DNA of 64,000 nucleotides, taken from contig NZ_LN999809.1 of assembly GCF_001517665.2 (NCBI RefSeq), positions 124,001 through 188,000 of the forward strand, given 5' to 3'. The first letter of the stretch is position 1. Each line of letters opens with the position of its first letter. This document shows, piece by piece, positions 16,706 to 25,107 of this stretch. This DNA comes from Peptoniphilus phoceensis (lineage in GTDB: Bacteria; Bacillota; Clostridia; Tissierellales; Peptoniphilaceae). Below the pieces are notes generated by a model. That model saw nothing but the letters and a program-made list of their open reading frames with translations. It did not search any database and was not told where the DNA came from. A program made the position numbers and the translations under genes.

Positions 16706-17614
16706 TTATTTATATTTAAAAGATGAGTATTTAATAAAATTATCCTTATTATTTGCTCCTAAACTAATTTCAAATTCTTCTGTAGAATCAAAGCCCTTTG
16801 AAGTCAAAGTTTTTGCAACTTCAAATTTTCCTTCATAAGGAAAGACTTCAGTTTTTTCAGCTTGTTTTATTTGTATATAAGGTTTGTAAGTGAATTTTCC
16901 ATTATATTTAGTAGATTTTGGCAATACTTCAACAATATTTTCTGATTTGACATAAGTTGATTCTGCAATAAGTTGTCCTTCATTTGTTGTTGCAAGTACG
17001 TCGTTTTTAATATTATCAAGAAATTGTGAAATGTCAAGAATAGGATTCTTTAAAATGTAGAGTTCCTTGCTTTCATAATCAGCTGCGTAGTCCACAATTT
17101 TTACGTCTACTTGATTTTTTACAAGAGAAAGACCTGGTATTGATTTGGAAGACAATAAAACTGAATTATTTTCTTCATCAAAATTAACATCAAAACCAAT
17201 TGTTCTTCCTAGTTCTCTAAGTTGGAAATAATTGTAACCATCAATTGTGTAAACTTTAAAAGAATGTCTAACACCATTTACAAAAACATTGTGAGATGAT
17301 TTTTTCACTTCACTCTTACTATCTTTTAGTGGCACTAAATCTTCATCAGTCTTTTTATAATCAGACTTACTTGTTATCATTACAGCAGATCTGTCATTGT
17401 CATAAGAAACATTAAATTCTGCATCTTTTCCATCTAAAAGTGCTGCAATATCTCTTAACTTAAAATAGTTGTTGTCATTAATGTTATATCCCTTAACTTC
17501 AGTGTCCTTTCCATCTAAAACTACACTTTGGCTAGAAACTTTTGCATTTGCAAAAACATTTACACTTGTAAATAAAACAAGTGATGAAAGTGCAATACCT
17601 ATTATTTTTTTCAT
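16706..17614 (-). CDS. secreted stalk-domain (copper amine oxidase N-terminal-like) protein
   Basis: 302 residues with a signal peptide (cleavage near VFA-NAK). Seen: two copies of the 'copper amine oxidase N-terminal' stalk fold, each with an V.(L/V)(D/N)G...(V/Y)..Y.I...NYF(K/Q)LR(D/E)(I/L) pattern and closing 'SVLLSSKS'-type strand, at about residues 28-85 and 100-160. A unique C-terminal half (about 165-302) follows. The name is historical: there is no oxidase domain. Such proteins are common wall-exposed proteins of anaerobic cocci. AGGAGG precedes ATG. Role unknown. Confidence 0.82.
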   Translation of the reverse strand: MKKIIGIALSSLVLFTSVNVFANAKVSSQSVVLDGKDTEVKGYNINDNNYFKLRDIAALLDGKDAEFNVSYDNDRSAVMITSKSDYKKTDEDLVPLKDSKSEVKKSSHNVFVNGVRHSFKVYTIDGYNYFQLRELGRTIGFDVNFDEENNSVLLSSKSIPGLSLVKNQVDVKIVDYAADYESKELYILKNPILDISQFLDNIKNDVLATTNEGQLIAESTYVKSENIVEVLPKSTKYNGKFTYKPYIQIKQAEKTEVFPYEGKFEVAKTLTSKGFDSTEEFEISLGANNKDNFIKYSSFKYK

Positions 17615-17657
17615 AATATGACCTCCTATGACTATATTGTATTTAAAAATATAGCCC

Positions 17658-17686
17658 TCGACAAGCCCAAATATTTAACCTATAAT
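17658..17686 (+). promoter_or_regulatory. promoter of the AEC transporter gene
   Basis: Seen: TCGACA at 17658-17663, a 17-base spacer, perfect TATAAT at 17681-17686. The start codon is only 16 bases beyond, giving a very short leader. Confidence 0.7.
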
Positions 17687-17702
17687 TTAATATGGTGATT
17701 TT

Positions 17703-18656
17703 ATGGAAAACTTACTTATGGGTTTTAATATTGTATCTCCCGTTTTTATAGTTTTGCTCCTTGGTTATTTTGCAAAACAAAAAGGATACATAGATAGCAA
17801 CTTTGTTGATAAGGGAACTTGGATAGTATTTTACATGGCATTGCCCTTTAAATTATTTTATGACATAAAAAATGCAAGGATAGAGTCTTTACATCCAAAG
17901 TACGTTCTCTACATTGTATTAGGAGTTATTTTTATAATAATAATTGCACTATTAATTGCAAAAGCCTTGAGTATTGAGGACAAGAAAAAGTTATCGGCCT
18001 TTGTCCACTGTGCTTATAGGTCAAATTTTGTCTATGTTGGATTTCCAATTTTAGATATAATCTACAATGGTGCACCTTCAATGGAGCACATGATAGTTAT
18101 AGTTTCCTTTGGTCTTACACTTTATAATATTTCTGCAATTGTACTTCTCACTTATTATAGTGAGGCAGAAGATAAAAGTATTTCTGTAAAAGATATACTT
18201 ATAAAAATAATAAAAAATCCAATGATTGTTGGTGTAGTTTTTGGAGCAATTTTTAACTTCCTTAATATTCCAGTTTATCAAGGAGTTGACAAGGCAATAG
18301 AAATGGTGGCAAAGATTTCGACCCCAATGTCACTTATTTTAATTGGAGCAAGCCTTAACTTTGAGAGTTCAAAGAGTGACTTCAAGCTCATGTTTATATC
18401 AGCTTTTATAAAAACTGTTTTAGCACCACTTATATTGATACCAATTGGCATTAAACTTGGTTTTACAAATATGGAATTGGGAATAGCTTATGTATTTTGG
18501 GCAACACCTTGTGCCGCAAATTGTTTTATATTTACAAAGCAAATGAAGTCTGATTATGAATTTGCCTCAAAAGTAATAACTCTAAGTTTTATTATGAGTG
18601 TAATTACTTATCCAGTGGGCATATCTTTTATGAATTATTTTAACTTATTGCACTAA
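17703..18656 (+). CDS. AEC (auxin efflux carrier) family transporter
   Basis: 317 residues, ten hydrophobic segments in two halves. Seen: an opening block SPVFIVLLLGYFAKQKGYID, and a second-half repeat start with MVAKISTPMSLILIGASLNF, both typical of the family. Known: bacterial members export or exchange malate, malonate or other organic acids, or amino-acid-derived compounds; the plant name is misleading. Weak GGTGAT ribosome site. It is monocistronic; its last codons overlap the -35 box of the metK promoter. The substrate cannot be told. Confidence 0.85.
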   Translation: MENLLMGFNIVSPVFIVLLLGYFAKQKGYIDSNFVDKGTWIVFYMALPFKLFYDIKNARIESLHPKYVLYIVLGVIFIIIIALLIAKALSIEDKKKLSAFVHCAYRSNFVYVGFPILDIIYNGAPSMEHMIVIVSFGLTLYNISAIVLLTYYSEAEDKSISVKDILIKIIKNPMIVGVVFGAIFNFLNIPVYQGVDKAIEMVAKISTPMSLILIGASLNFESSKSDFKLMFISAFIKTVLAPLILIPIGIKLGFTNMELGIAYVFWATPCAANCFIFTKQMKSDYEFASKVITLSFIMSVITYPVGISFMNYFNLLH

Positions 18657-18676
18657 TATTATTTAAGTGCTATAAT
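18648..18676 (+). promoter_or_regulatory. promoter of metK leader
   Basis: Seen: TTGCAC at 18648-18653 (inside the end of the AEC gene), a 17-base spacer, TATAAT at 18671-18676. Transcription would start about 20 bases before the SAM riboswitch. Confidence 0.75.
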
Positions 18677-18701
18677 CAAAATTACAAATGAAAATTATAA
18701 T

Positions 18702-18793
18702 ACCTTATTGAGAGTGGTGGAGTGAATGGGCACTGTGAAACCCGGCAACCTAGTTGGTGCTAAATCCCACAGATTTTTATCTGGAAGATGAGG
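18702..18793 (+). promoter_or_regulatory. SAM-I (S-box) riboswitch
   Basis: Seen: the S-box signature blocks in order: GAGAGTGGTGGAGTGAATGG, the invariant GAAACCCGGCAACC near 18737-18750, GGTGCTAAATCCC, a variable P4-like stem (CAGA..TCTG), and the closing GATGAGG. P1 pairs CCTTAT (18703-18708) with ATGAGG (18788-18793). Ligand-bound P1 would release the terminator at 18802; without SAM the ATGAGG strand can pair with CCTCA of the terminator, so transcription continues. Confidence 0.95.
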
Positions 18794-18801
18794 TTTAATG
18801 G

Positions 18802-18829
18802 TCCTCACTTTTTGCGTGAGGATTTTTTT
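18802..18829 (+). terminator. SAM riboswitch terminator
   Basis: Seen: perfect 7-bp stem TCCTCAC (18802-18808) / GTGAGGA (18816-18822) followed by seven Ts; lies 95 bases before the metK start. Confidence 0.93.
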
Positions 18830-18923
18830 ATGAATTAAAAATTTAAAAAACTTATACATTAAAAGAAAAATAATAAATTCATACATTAAATCTAGGTATT
18901 TAAAATGGAGGAAGGAAAGAAAA

Positions 18924-20096
18924 ATGAAAAAATGGCAATTTAGTTCAGAGTCCGTTACAGAAGGACATCCTGACAAAGTTTGCGACCAAATATCTGATGC
19001 AATCTTAGATAAGATTTTGGCAGAAGATAAAAATGCAAGAGTGGCTTGCGAAACTATGGCATCCACTGGAATGATAGTTATAACTGGAGAAATATCAACA
19101 GAAACTTATGTTGATTTTGAAAAAACAGCAAGAGAAGTATTAGAAGATATTGGATACAACAGAGCAAAATATGGTTTTGACGGAAGAACTTGTGCAGTTT
19201 TATCTGCAATAAAGGAACAATCTTCTGATATAGCTATGGGCGTTGACAGATTTAAGGAAGAAGGAGTAGACGAACTAGATTCTTTTGGAGCAGGCGACCA
19301 AGGAATTATGTTTGGTTTTGCTTGCAATGAAACAGAAGAATTAATGCCACTTCCTATTTCACTTGCTCACAAACTTTCAAGACGACTTACTCAAGTGAGA
19401 AAAGATGGAACTCTTGATTATTTAAGACCAGATGGAAAAACTCAAGTTACAGTAGAATATGAAGAAGATAAACCTGTAAGACTTAAAAATGTTGTAGTTT
19501 CATCACAGCATGCTCCAGATGTTTCCATGGAAAAAATCAGAGAAGACATTATAAGAGAAGTTGTTGAAAAAGTTGTGCCAAAAGATTTAATTGATGCCGA
19601 TACAGAATTTTTCATAAATCCAACTGGAAGATTTGTAATTGGTGGACCAATGGCAGATGCAGGACTTACTGGTAGAAAAATTATAGTTGACACTTACGGC
19701 GGATTTGGAAGACATGGAGGCGGAGCTTTTTCAGGAAAAGATCCAACTAAGGTTGATAGATCTGGAGCATATTACGCAAGATATATTGCAAAAAATCTTG
19801 TTGCAGCAGGGCTTGCTGACAAGGTAGAAATTGGACTTGCCTATGCAATTGGTATTGCTAGACCAACTTCAGTTTACGTAGAAACTTTTGGCACTGGAAA
19901 ACTATCTGATGAAGAAATCGAAAAAATTATTATGGAAAACTTCGACATGAGACCAGCTGCTATTATTAGGGATCTTGATTTATTAAGACCAATTTATAGA
20001 CAAACTGCTTCTTACGGTCACTTTGGTAGAAATGATTTGGATCTTCCTTGGGAAAAAACAGATAGGGCAGAAGAACTTAAAAAATATTTAAAATAA
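18924..20096 (+). CDS. metK: S-adenosylmethionine synthetase
   Basis: 390 residues, cytoplasmic; makes SAM from methionine and ATP. Seen: the GHPDK motif at residues 14-18, GAGDQG (ATP site) near 117, and the [16 protein letters not shown] glycine-rich loop near 265-280. Full family length. GGAGGAAGG lies ahead of ATG. Expression is under the S-box riboswitch directly upstream, so product feedback is expected. Confidence 0.98.
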   Translation: MKKWQFSSESVTEGHPDKVCDQISDAILDKILAEDKNARVACETMASTGMIVITGEISTETYVDFEKTAREVLEDIGYNRAKYGFDGRTCAVLSAIKEQSSDIAMGVDRFKEEGVDELDSFGAGDQGIMFGFACNETEELMPLPISLAHKLSRRLTQVRKDGTLDYLRPDGKTQVTVEYEEDKPVRLKNVVVSSQHAPDVSMEKIREDIIREVVEKVVPKDLIDADTEFFINPTGRFVIGGPMADAGLTGRKIIVDTYGGFGRHGGGAFSGKDPTKVDRSGAYYARYIAKNLVAAGLADKVEIGLAYAIGIARPTSVYVETFGTGKLSDEEIEKIIMENFDMRPAAIIRDLDLLRPIYRQTASYGHFGRNDLDLPWEKTDRAEELKKYLK

Positions 20097-20222
20097 AAAT
20101 TAATAGATTTTCTTGTGTTAAAAAATAAATTTAGGGTAACAAATAAATAGTGCTAAAAAATACTAACTTAGTATGGTATACTTATATGGTAGATTTATTT
20201 TAGAGTCGAGAAGAGGATGATT

Positions 20223-21179
20223 ATGAAGAAAAGTTTTAATTATTTTAGAGCAAACCCTTGTGGAAATATAACAGGTTTTGTAGTAGCGCCAGTTTATCCA
20301 GGATATAGAAAAGCCTACACAGACTGTATAATGGAACAAATAGATAAAGACGTTGAGCAAGTTGGATTTATTTCTCCTGCTTATGAAGGTGCACCACTAA
20401 GAATGGACATGATGGGTGGAGAATTCTGTGCCAACGCAACAAGAGCTTACGGACTTTATTCTGCAGGATTTTATGACACAGATGGACTTGTTGATATAGA
20501 AGTTTATGTAAGTGGTCACGAAGGAACTACAGATGTAATTGCAGATGTGAAAAATCAAAAAGCTTACGTTGCTCTAGATGCTCCACTTGATAAAAAAAGT
20601 GTAGAAATTGACGGCAAAGATTACACTCTTATTAAATTACATGGAATTAGCCACTTAATTGTTGAAGCGAAAGAAGACAAAGAATTCGTGGATAAGGCAC
20701 TTGAAATTCTTAAAAAAGACTATAAGGATGAAGCTTACGGTGTAATTTTCTTTGATAAAGAAAAATTAGAAATGATTCCTTATGTTTATGTAGAAGGTTC
20801 AGAAACTTTATTTAGAGAAGGATCTTGTGGATCAGGAACTGTTGCAGTTGTCGATTATCTTGAAGACGACATTGAAAAGTTAGATGAAGATTACAAGATT
20901 TCTATAAAAAACCCAGCAGGAGAACTTGAAGTTTTTGTTTATGAATTTGAAGACGGCAAAAAATTCTGTGTTGGTGGAAAAGTTGAACTTTCTGAAGTTG
21001 AAAAGAAATCCATAGAAATTCCTAAGGAAGTTGCCTTAGAAGTCATTGCTGAACACGACAAAATCGTTGAAGAAAGAAAAAAAGAAATGGCTAAAGAAGA
21101 AGCTGAAAAGCCAGTTGATGAAAGTGAATTAACTGACGAAGAGCTTAAAATAATGAGAGAAAAATTTGGATTTGATTAA
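20223..21179 (+). CDS. DapF-fold amino-acid racemase/epimerase (histidine racemase-like)
   Basis: 318 residues. Seen: two DapF-type catalytic cysteines in the right contexts: Cys69 in GGEFCANATRA and Cys202 in REGSCGSGTVAV, giving the cofactor-independent two-base mechanism. The first motif (GGEFC.NATR) is the form of the CntK/HisR histidine racemase branch rather than the MCGNG form of true diaminopimelate epimerase. A charged tail of about 50 residues (KKEMAKEEAEK region) follows the fold. The ATG at 20217 abuts GAGG; the one at 20223 has it six bases ahead and is preferred. No CntL/CntM-like metallophore genes are nearby, so the use of the D-amino acid is open. Confidence 0.75.
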   Translation: MKKSFNYFRANPCGNITGFVVAPVYPGYRKAYTDCIMEQIDKDVEQVGFISPAYEGAPLRMDMMGGEFCANATRAYGLYSAGFYDTDGLVDIEVYVSGHEGTTDVIADVKNQKAYVALDAPLDKKSVEIDGKDYTLIKLHGISHLIVEAKEDKEFVDKALEILKKDYKDEAYGVIFFDKEKLEMIPYVYVEGSETLFREGSCGSGTVAVVDYLEDDIEKLDEDYKISIKNPAGELEVFVYEFEDGKKFCVGGKVELSEVEKKSIEIPKEVALEVIAEHDKIVEERKKEMAKEEAEKPVDESELTDEELKIMREKFGFD

Positions 21180-21198
21180 TTAAATGATTATTAAAATT

Positions 21199-21221
21199 GA
21201 GGGGGCAACCCCTCTTTTTTT
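21199..21221 (+). terminator. terminator of the racemase-like gene
   Basis: Seen: GAGGGG (21199-21204) / CCCCTC (21209-21214) with a short GCAA-type loop and seven Ts. Confidence 0.92.
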
Positions 21222-21285
21222 GTTTTTAAAATAAAAATAAAAAAATTTTAGAATTTATGTGTATAATGTTAGAAGGTGATCGAAA

Positions 21286-22203
21286 ATGATAAATGTTGTT
21301 GGACTTGGTTCCACTTCTTCTAGAGATTTAACTCTGGAAGCAGTAAAAATTATGAAAAATGGAAATAAAAATTTTTTAAGAACTGATAGGCATGAGTCCC
21401 TTTCATTTTTTAAAGAAAATAATATATCCTATGAATCTTTCGACTATTTATATGATAAAATGGAAAGCTTTGACGAAGTTTACAAGAAGATTGTAGAAAT
21501 ATTGTTAGAAAAGTCAAAAAGTGAAGATATAAATTATTTTGTGCCAGGAACTCCCTTAGTTGCTGAAAAAACTGTAAAGATCTTGCTTGAAAGTAAGAGT
21601 GAAATAAATATAGTAAATGGAATTTCTTTTATAGAACCAGTTCTCGCAGCTGTTGGACGAGATGCAGTAGATGGTTTATTATTTTTAGATTTTGATGCAA
21701 ATATTTTTGACTTTGACACAAGACGTGACACTTTAATTACTCAAGTTTATAACAAGAGAATAGCATCAGATTTATCTTTATCCCTTCAAGAAGTTTATAA
21801 AGAGGAGGATTTGGCATATGTCATAACCAATGCTGGTCTTGATGATGAAATAGTAAGAGAAGTTGAAATTTATAAATTGCCAAGATTTGATGACTACAAC
21901 CATCAATCTTGTATTTACATTCCAAGAACAGATGGAAAAAATATGCCACTTATTTTTGATAAACTTTCAAATATTTTGGAAGAAAAAGATATTTATCTAG
22001 ATGAGGAAAATTTTGCAAAGATAAAAGATTTAATTATAGAAAAATCACAAGACTTATCTATGGACTATGAAAGCGAAAATGATCTTTTGATCTTATCTTT
22101 TATCTTGCTATTTTTAAAAGATAGAGATGGTTTAGTTGATTTTCGTCAAATCTATGAGGAAATATACAAAAAATTGGATAAAATAGCGATTTTTTTAAAA
22201 TAA
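21286..22203 (+). CDS. YabN-like protein: tetrapyrrole-methylase fold with degenerate MazG part
   Basis: 305 residues, against nearly 490 for Bacillus YabN. Seen: the N-terminal tetrapyrrole (corrin/porphyrin) methylase fold (about 1-200) with VVGLGSTS and FVPGTPLVAEKTV. The C-terminal part ends in a stretch like the last MazG helices (NDLLILSFILLFLKDRDGLVDF), but the EExxE metal-binding helix of MazG pyrophosphatases is not recognisable. Position before hup and yabO matches the Bacillus yabN locus, which supports orthology. Probable role: a reduced housekeeping or house-cleaning protein of unclear activity. GAAGGTGAT precedes ATG. Confidence 0.7.
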   Translation: MINVVGLGSTSSRDLTLEAVKIMKNGNKNFLRTDRHESLSFFKENNISYESFDYLYDKMESFDEVYKKIVEILLEKSKSEDINYFVPGTPLVAEKTVKILLESKSEINIVNGISFIEPVLAAVGRDAVDGLLFLDFDANIFDFDTRRDTLITQVYNKRIASDLSLSLQEVYKEEDLAYVITNAGLDDEIVREVEIYKLPRFDDYNHQSCIYIPRTDGKNMPLIFDKLSNILEEKDIYLDEENFAKIKDLIIEKSQDLSMDYESENDLLILSFILLFLKDRDGLVDFRQIYEEIYKKLDKIAIFLK

Positions 22204-22343
22204 ATGTAGAAAATAAAGCTGACATAGGTTATAATTGTAACAGTCTTAGGTTATAGCTAAGTTTTCCTAGTGAAATCACAAGGGCAAATTAGTTTTTAAA
22301 CCAAGAAAAAAGAATAAAGAAAATTCTTCAAGGAGGATATAAA

Positions 22344-22622
22344 ATGAACAAATCAGAATTAGTAGCAAGTATTGCTGAAAAATCAGGTCTTACTAAAAAA
22401 GACGCTGAACAAGCTTTAAACGGATTTATTTCTTCAGTTCAAGAAGCTCTTGCAGATGGAGAAAAAGTTCAATTAGTTGGATTCGGAACTTTCGAAGTTA
22501 GACAAAGAAAAGCTAGAGAAGGAAGAAACCCTAGAAATCCAGAAGAAGTTATTAAGATTCCTGCATCTAAAGCACCAGTTTTCAGATCAGGTAAAGCTCT
22601 TAAAGAAGCTGTTAATAAGTAA
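22344..22622 (+). CDS. hup: HU family DNA-binding protein
   Basis: 92 residues, the standard HU length. Seen: MNKSELV start, the GFGTFEVRQRKAREGRNP beta arm that grips the DNA minor groove, and the IPASKAPVFRSGKALK end. Nucleoid protein binding DNA as a dimer. AAGGAGG lies 8 bases before ATG. Codon use is biased to the most frequent codons, as in a highly expressed gene. It sits between the yabN-like and yabO genes as in Bacillus-type genomes, and has its own terminator. Confidence 0.97.
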   Translation: MNKSELVASIAEKSGLTKKDAEQALNGFISSVQEALADGEKVQLVGFGTFEVRQRKAREGRNPRNPEEVIKIPASKAPVFRSGKALKEAVNK

Positions 22623-22629
22623 GAAAAGA

Positions 22630-22651
22630 GAAGGCAAGGCCTTCTTTTTTT
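22630..22651 (+). terminator. terminator of hup
   Basis: Seen: GAAGGC (22630-22635) / GCCTTC (22639-22644), 3-base loop, seven Ts; begins 8 bases after the stop codon. Confidence 0.92.
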
Positions 22652-22719
22652 ATGCTCAAATTTCTTCAAAGTATTGAAATTTTCTTATTTATTTGATATA
22701 TTCTTTAGTGGAGAGAATT

Positions 22720-22962
22720 ATGAGATTAGATAAATTTTTAAAAAATTCAAGACTTATAAAAAGAAGAACTGTTGCCAAAGAAGCCTGTGAAAAAGGACTT
22801 GTCAAAATTAATGACAAGATTGCAAAACCATCAGACTCTGTAAATGTTGATGATATTTTGACTTTGAAACTTGGAGAAAGGGAAGTCAGTGTCAAGGTTA
22901 AGGACATATCTGATGTAAATAGCAAAAAGGATGCAGAGACTCTTTACGATAGAATAAATTAG
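22720..22962 (+). CDS. rqcP: S4-domain RNA-binding protein RqcP (YabO/Hsp15 family)
   Basis: 80 residues from the chosen start. Seen: the S4 RNA-binding domain MRLDKFL..SRLIKRRTVAKEAC..G.V.(I/V)N, almost the whole protein. Known: RqcP/Hsp15 binds obstructed 50S subunits and supports alanine tailing by RqcH in ribosome rescue. An in-frame upstream ATG (22693) gives nine extra residues and has no ribosome site; ATG 22720 has GTGGAGAG six bases ahead. Followed closely by divIC, as in Bacillus. Confidence 0.9.
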   Translation: MRLDKFLKNSRLIKRRTVAKEACEKGLVKINDKIAKPSDSVNVDDILTLKLGEREVSVKVKDISDVNSKKDAETLYDRIN

Positions 22963-22998
22963 TTTTAGATAGATTTTGAATTTAATGGGAGAGTTTTT

Positions 22999-23325
22999 AT
23001 GAAAGTAAAACAAAGAAGATTTCCTTTGGCACTTGCCCTAATTATTATAGGAACTGTTCTTTTTGGATCAGTTAAAATAGGCAAGTCCATATCACTTAGA
23101 AATCAAAAACTTGAGATTATTTCTGCTAATAATAGAGAAATTTCTAATTTAAAACTTGAGATTGATAATTTAAATTCAGAACTTGAGAATTCTTCATCTA
23201 CTGATTTTATTGAAAAGGTAGCAAGAGAAGAGTTAGGCATGGTGAAACCTAGAGAGGTTATCTATGTTGATAAGAATAAAGATAAGACTGTAAATACTGA
23301 TATAAATACTGATAAGGGTATTTAA
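22999..23325 (+). CDS. divIC: septum formation initiator DivIC/FtsB
   Basis: 108 residues, bitopic membrane protein of the division machinery (partner of FtsL/DivIB). Seen: basic cytoplasmic N-terminus (KVKQRRF), one membrane helix about 10-29, an external coiled coil about 35-70 (leucine/asparagine heptads), then the family's FIEKVAREELGMVKPREVIY block. ATG preceded by GGGAGAG. Position between yabO and yabR is the conserved one; the sporulation genes yabP and yabQ that sit here in Bacillus are absent. Confidence 0.92.
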   Translation: MKVKQRRFPLALALIIIGTVLFGSVKIGKSISLRNQKLEIISANNREISNLKLEIDNLNSELENSSSTDFIEKVAREELGMVKPREVIYVDKNKDKTVNTDINTDKGI

Positions 23326-23345
23326 ATAAAATTTAGGAGGAAATT

Positions 23346-23723
23346 ATGGATTTATCGCCAGGCGATATAGTTGAAGGTGTAGTTACTAAGGTTGCAAAAT
23401 TTGGTGCCTTTGTTGACTTAGAAGATGGCAAAAGTGGTCTAGTACATATTTCTGAAATTGCGGATACTTTTGTAAAAGACATTAATAACCACGTTAAAGA
23501 AGGTGACGAGGTTAAGGTCAAGGTTCTTAGCATAGATGAAAAAGGTAAAATTGCTCTTTCCATGAAGGATGCAGTTGAGAAAAAAGAAGAGCCTCAAGAT
23601 GAAAAAGTTGATGAGAGATTTGAAGATTTATTGAGCAAGTTCCTAAAGGAAAGCAATACAAAGCTTGATGAAGCTAGAGCAAGATATAATCAAAAGACAA
23701 AGAAGAAAAATTCTAGAAATTAG
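23346..23723 (+). CDS. S1-domain RNA-binding protein (YabR family)
   Basis: 125 residues. Seen: one complete S1 OB-fold (about 1-75) with the G.V..(V)..FGAFVDL..G..GLVHISEI..... (V)KV(K)V pattern, then a charged, lysine-rich tail. Known: general stress-type RNA-binding protein (GSP13/YabR group) associated with ribosomes. AGGAGG precedes ATG by 6. Lies 20 bases after divIC and is presumably in one transcript with yabO and divIC, ending at the hairpin at 23726. Confidence 0.88.
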   Translation: MDLSPGDIVEGVVTKVAKFGAFVDLEDGKSGLVHISEIADTFVKDINNHVKEGDEVKVKVLSIDEKGKIALSMKDAVEKKEEPQDEKVDERFEDLLSKFLKESNTKLDEARARYNQKTKKKNSRN

Positions 23724-23725
23724 TA

Positions 23726-23764
23726 AGTGGTGACTATCTTTTGATAGTTCTACCACTTTTTTTA
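23726..23764 (+). terminator. terminator directly in front of tilS
   Basis: Seen: AAGTGGT (23726-23732) / ACCACTT (23753-23759) with an inner ACTATC/GATAGT stem, then a run of Ts. It ends only about 8 bases before the tilS start codon. Confidence 0.9.
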
Positions 23765-23772
23765 TTTTAGTT

Positions 23773-25107
23773 ATGGATAAGTTATTTTACGAAAATTTAA
23801 GAAAATTAAATATAATAAAAAAGTCTGATAAACTCACTCTTGCTGTATCTGGTGGGGCTGATTCAATGTATCTCTTTTATAATTTTATGGACCTAAGAGA
23901 GGATTGGAATCTTGATATAGTTGTTTGTCATCTAAATCATGGCATAAGAGAAACGGCAAAAAGAGATGAGGAATTTGTCAAAAAAGTTTGCAGCGATTAT
24001 AAAGTTAAGTATTTTACTAAAACTGTTAATATGAATGATTATGCAAGAGAAAACAAATTATCATCTGAAGAAGCTGGAAGAATTTTGAGATATGAATTTT
24101 TTAGGGAAAATTCTAAAAATAGAAAAATTTTAACTGCCCACAATGCCAATGATAGAGTTGAAACTGTTCTTTTTAATATAATTAGAGGGACAGGCTTGAG
24201 AGGACTTTCTGGAATTTCTGGGGTAAATGAAGATATTTATAGACCTCTTATAAATATAAAGAGAAGTGAAATTGAAGCTTATCTTCATGAAAATAATTTA
24301 AAATATTTCGACGATGAAACAAACTTTGAAGAAATTTATACTAGAAATAAAATCAGACTTGGTCTAATTCCTTATTTAGAAAAATTTAATCCAGATATAA
24401 TAAATTCTATTTTAAGATTGTCTGAAAATGTTGAAGAAGCAGATAATTTTATTGGGAAGATTATAGAAGAAAATTACTATAAGTGTCAGGAAGATAATTT
24501 TTTAATAGTTAGTGAAATTAAAAGTCTCGACAAATTCTTAGCCTGTGAGTTGATAAAAAAATACCTTGAAGAAAATTTTTACAAGGAAAATATTTTATCA
24601 AGGACAAATATTTTGGGGATTTATGATTTGTGTCTTGGAGAAAGTGGAAGAGAAATTCATTTAGGAAAAAATATCACTGCCAGAAGGTCCTATGACAAGA
24701 TTTTTCTTGAAAAAGCTAAAGACAAAAAAGTTATGAAAAATAAGGATCTAAATCTGGGAGAAAATATAACAGATTTTGGAGAAATTATTTTAAGAAAAGA
24801 TGACTTAGAAAGTCCACATGACTCCTTTATAAAAGTAATAGACTGTGATAAAATTAAAGGTAATCTTTACGTGAGAAAAAGACTTCCAGGAGATAAATTT
24901 AAGGCTCTTGGAATGAAAAACAATAAAAAGTTAAAGGACTATTTTATTGACAGAAAAGTGGACAGGCTTTTAAGAGATGAGATAGGTCTTATATGTGATG
25001 ATGAGAAAATTATCTATGTAATGGGTATGGATATTTCAGAAGATGTAAAGATAGATAAAAATACTTTAAATAAACTCGTTTTGGAGGTTAATAATGTCAG
25101 AAATTAA
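23773..25107 (+). CDS. tilS: tRNA(Ile)-lysidine synthetase
   Basis: 444 residues. Modifies C34 of tRNA-Ile(CAU) to lysidine, using ATP and lysine. Seen: PP-loop SGGADS at residues 26-31, the HNANDRVET motif near 120, RPL near 156, and a C-terminal TilS domain ending VMGMDISEDV. The 25-residue lead before the PP-loop is normal, so ATG 23773 is the right start, yet no Shine-Dalgarno is visible: the start follows the U-tract of a terminator. The end overlaps hpt by 14 bases, so the tilS-hpt-ftsH unit depends on read-through or on a promoter hidden in the hairpin. Confidence 0.95.
   Translation: MDKLFYENLRKLNIIKKSDKLTLAVSGGADSMYLFYNFMDLREDWNLDIVVCHLNHGIRETAKRDEEFVKKVCSDYKVKYFTKTVNMNDYARENKLSSEEAGRILRYEFFRENSKNRKILTAHNANDRVETVLFNIIRGTGLRGLSGISGVNEDIYRPLINIKRSEIEAYLHENNLKYFDDETNFEEIYTRNKIRLGLIPYLEKFNPDIINSILRLSENVEEADNFIGKIIEENYYKCQEDNFLIVSEIKSLDKFLACELIKKYLEENFYKENILSRTNILGIYDLCLGESGREIHLGKNITARRSYDKIFLEKAKDKKVMKNKDLNLGENITDFGEIILRKDDLESPHDSFIKVIDCDKIKGNLYVRKRLPGDKFKALGMKNNKKLKDYFIDRKVDRLLRDEIGLICDDEKIIYVMGMDISEDVKIDKNTLNKLVLEVNNVRN

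Noticed and set aside
16706-17614. Copper amine oxidase enzyme
   Set aside because: Only the N-terminal stalk folds are present; there is no catalytic domain, so no oxidase activity is claimed.
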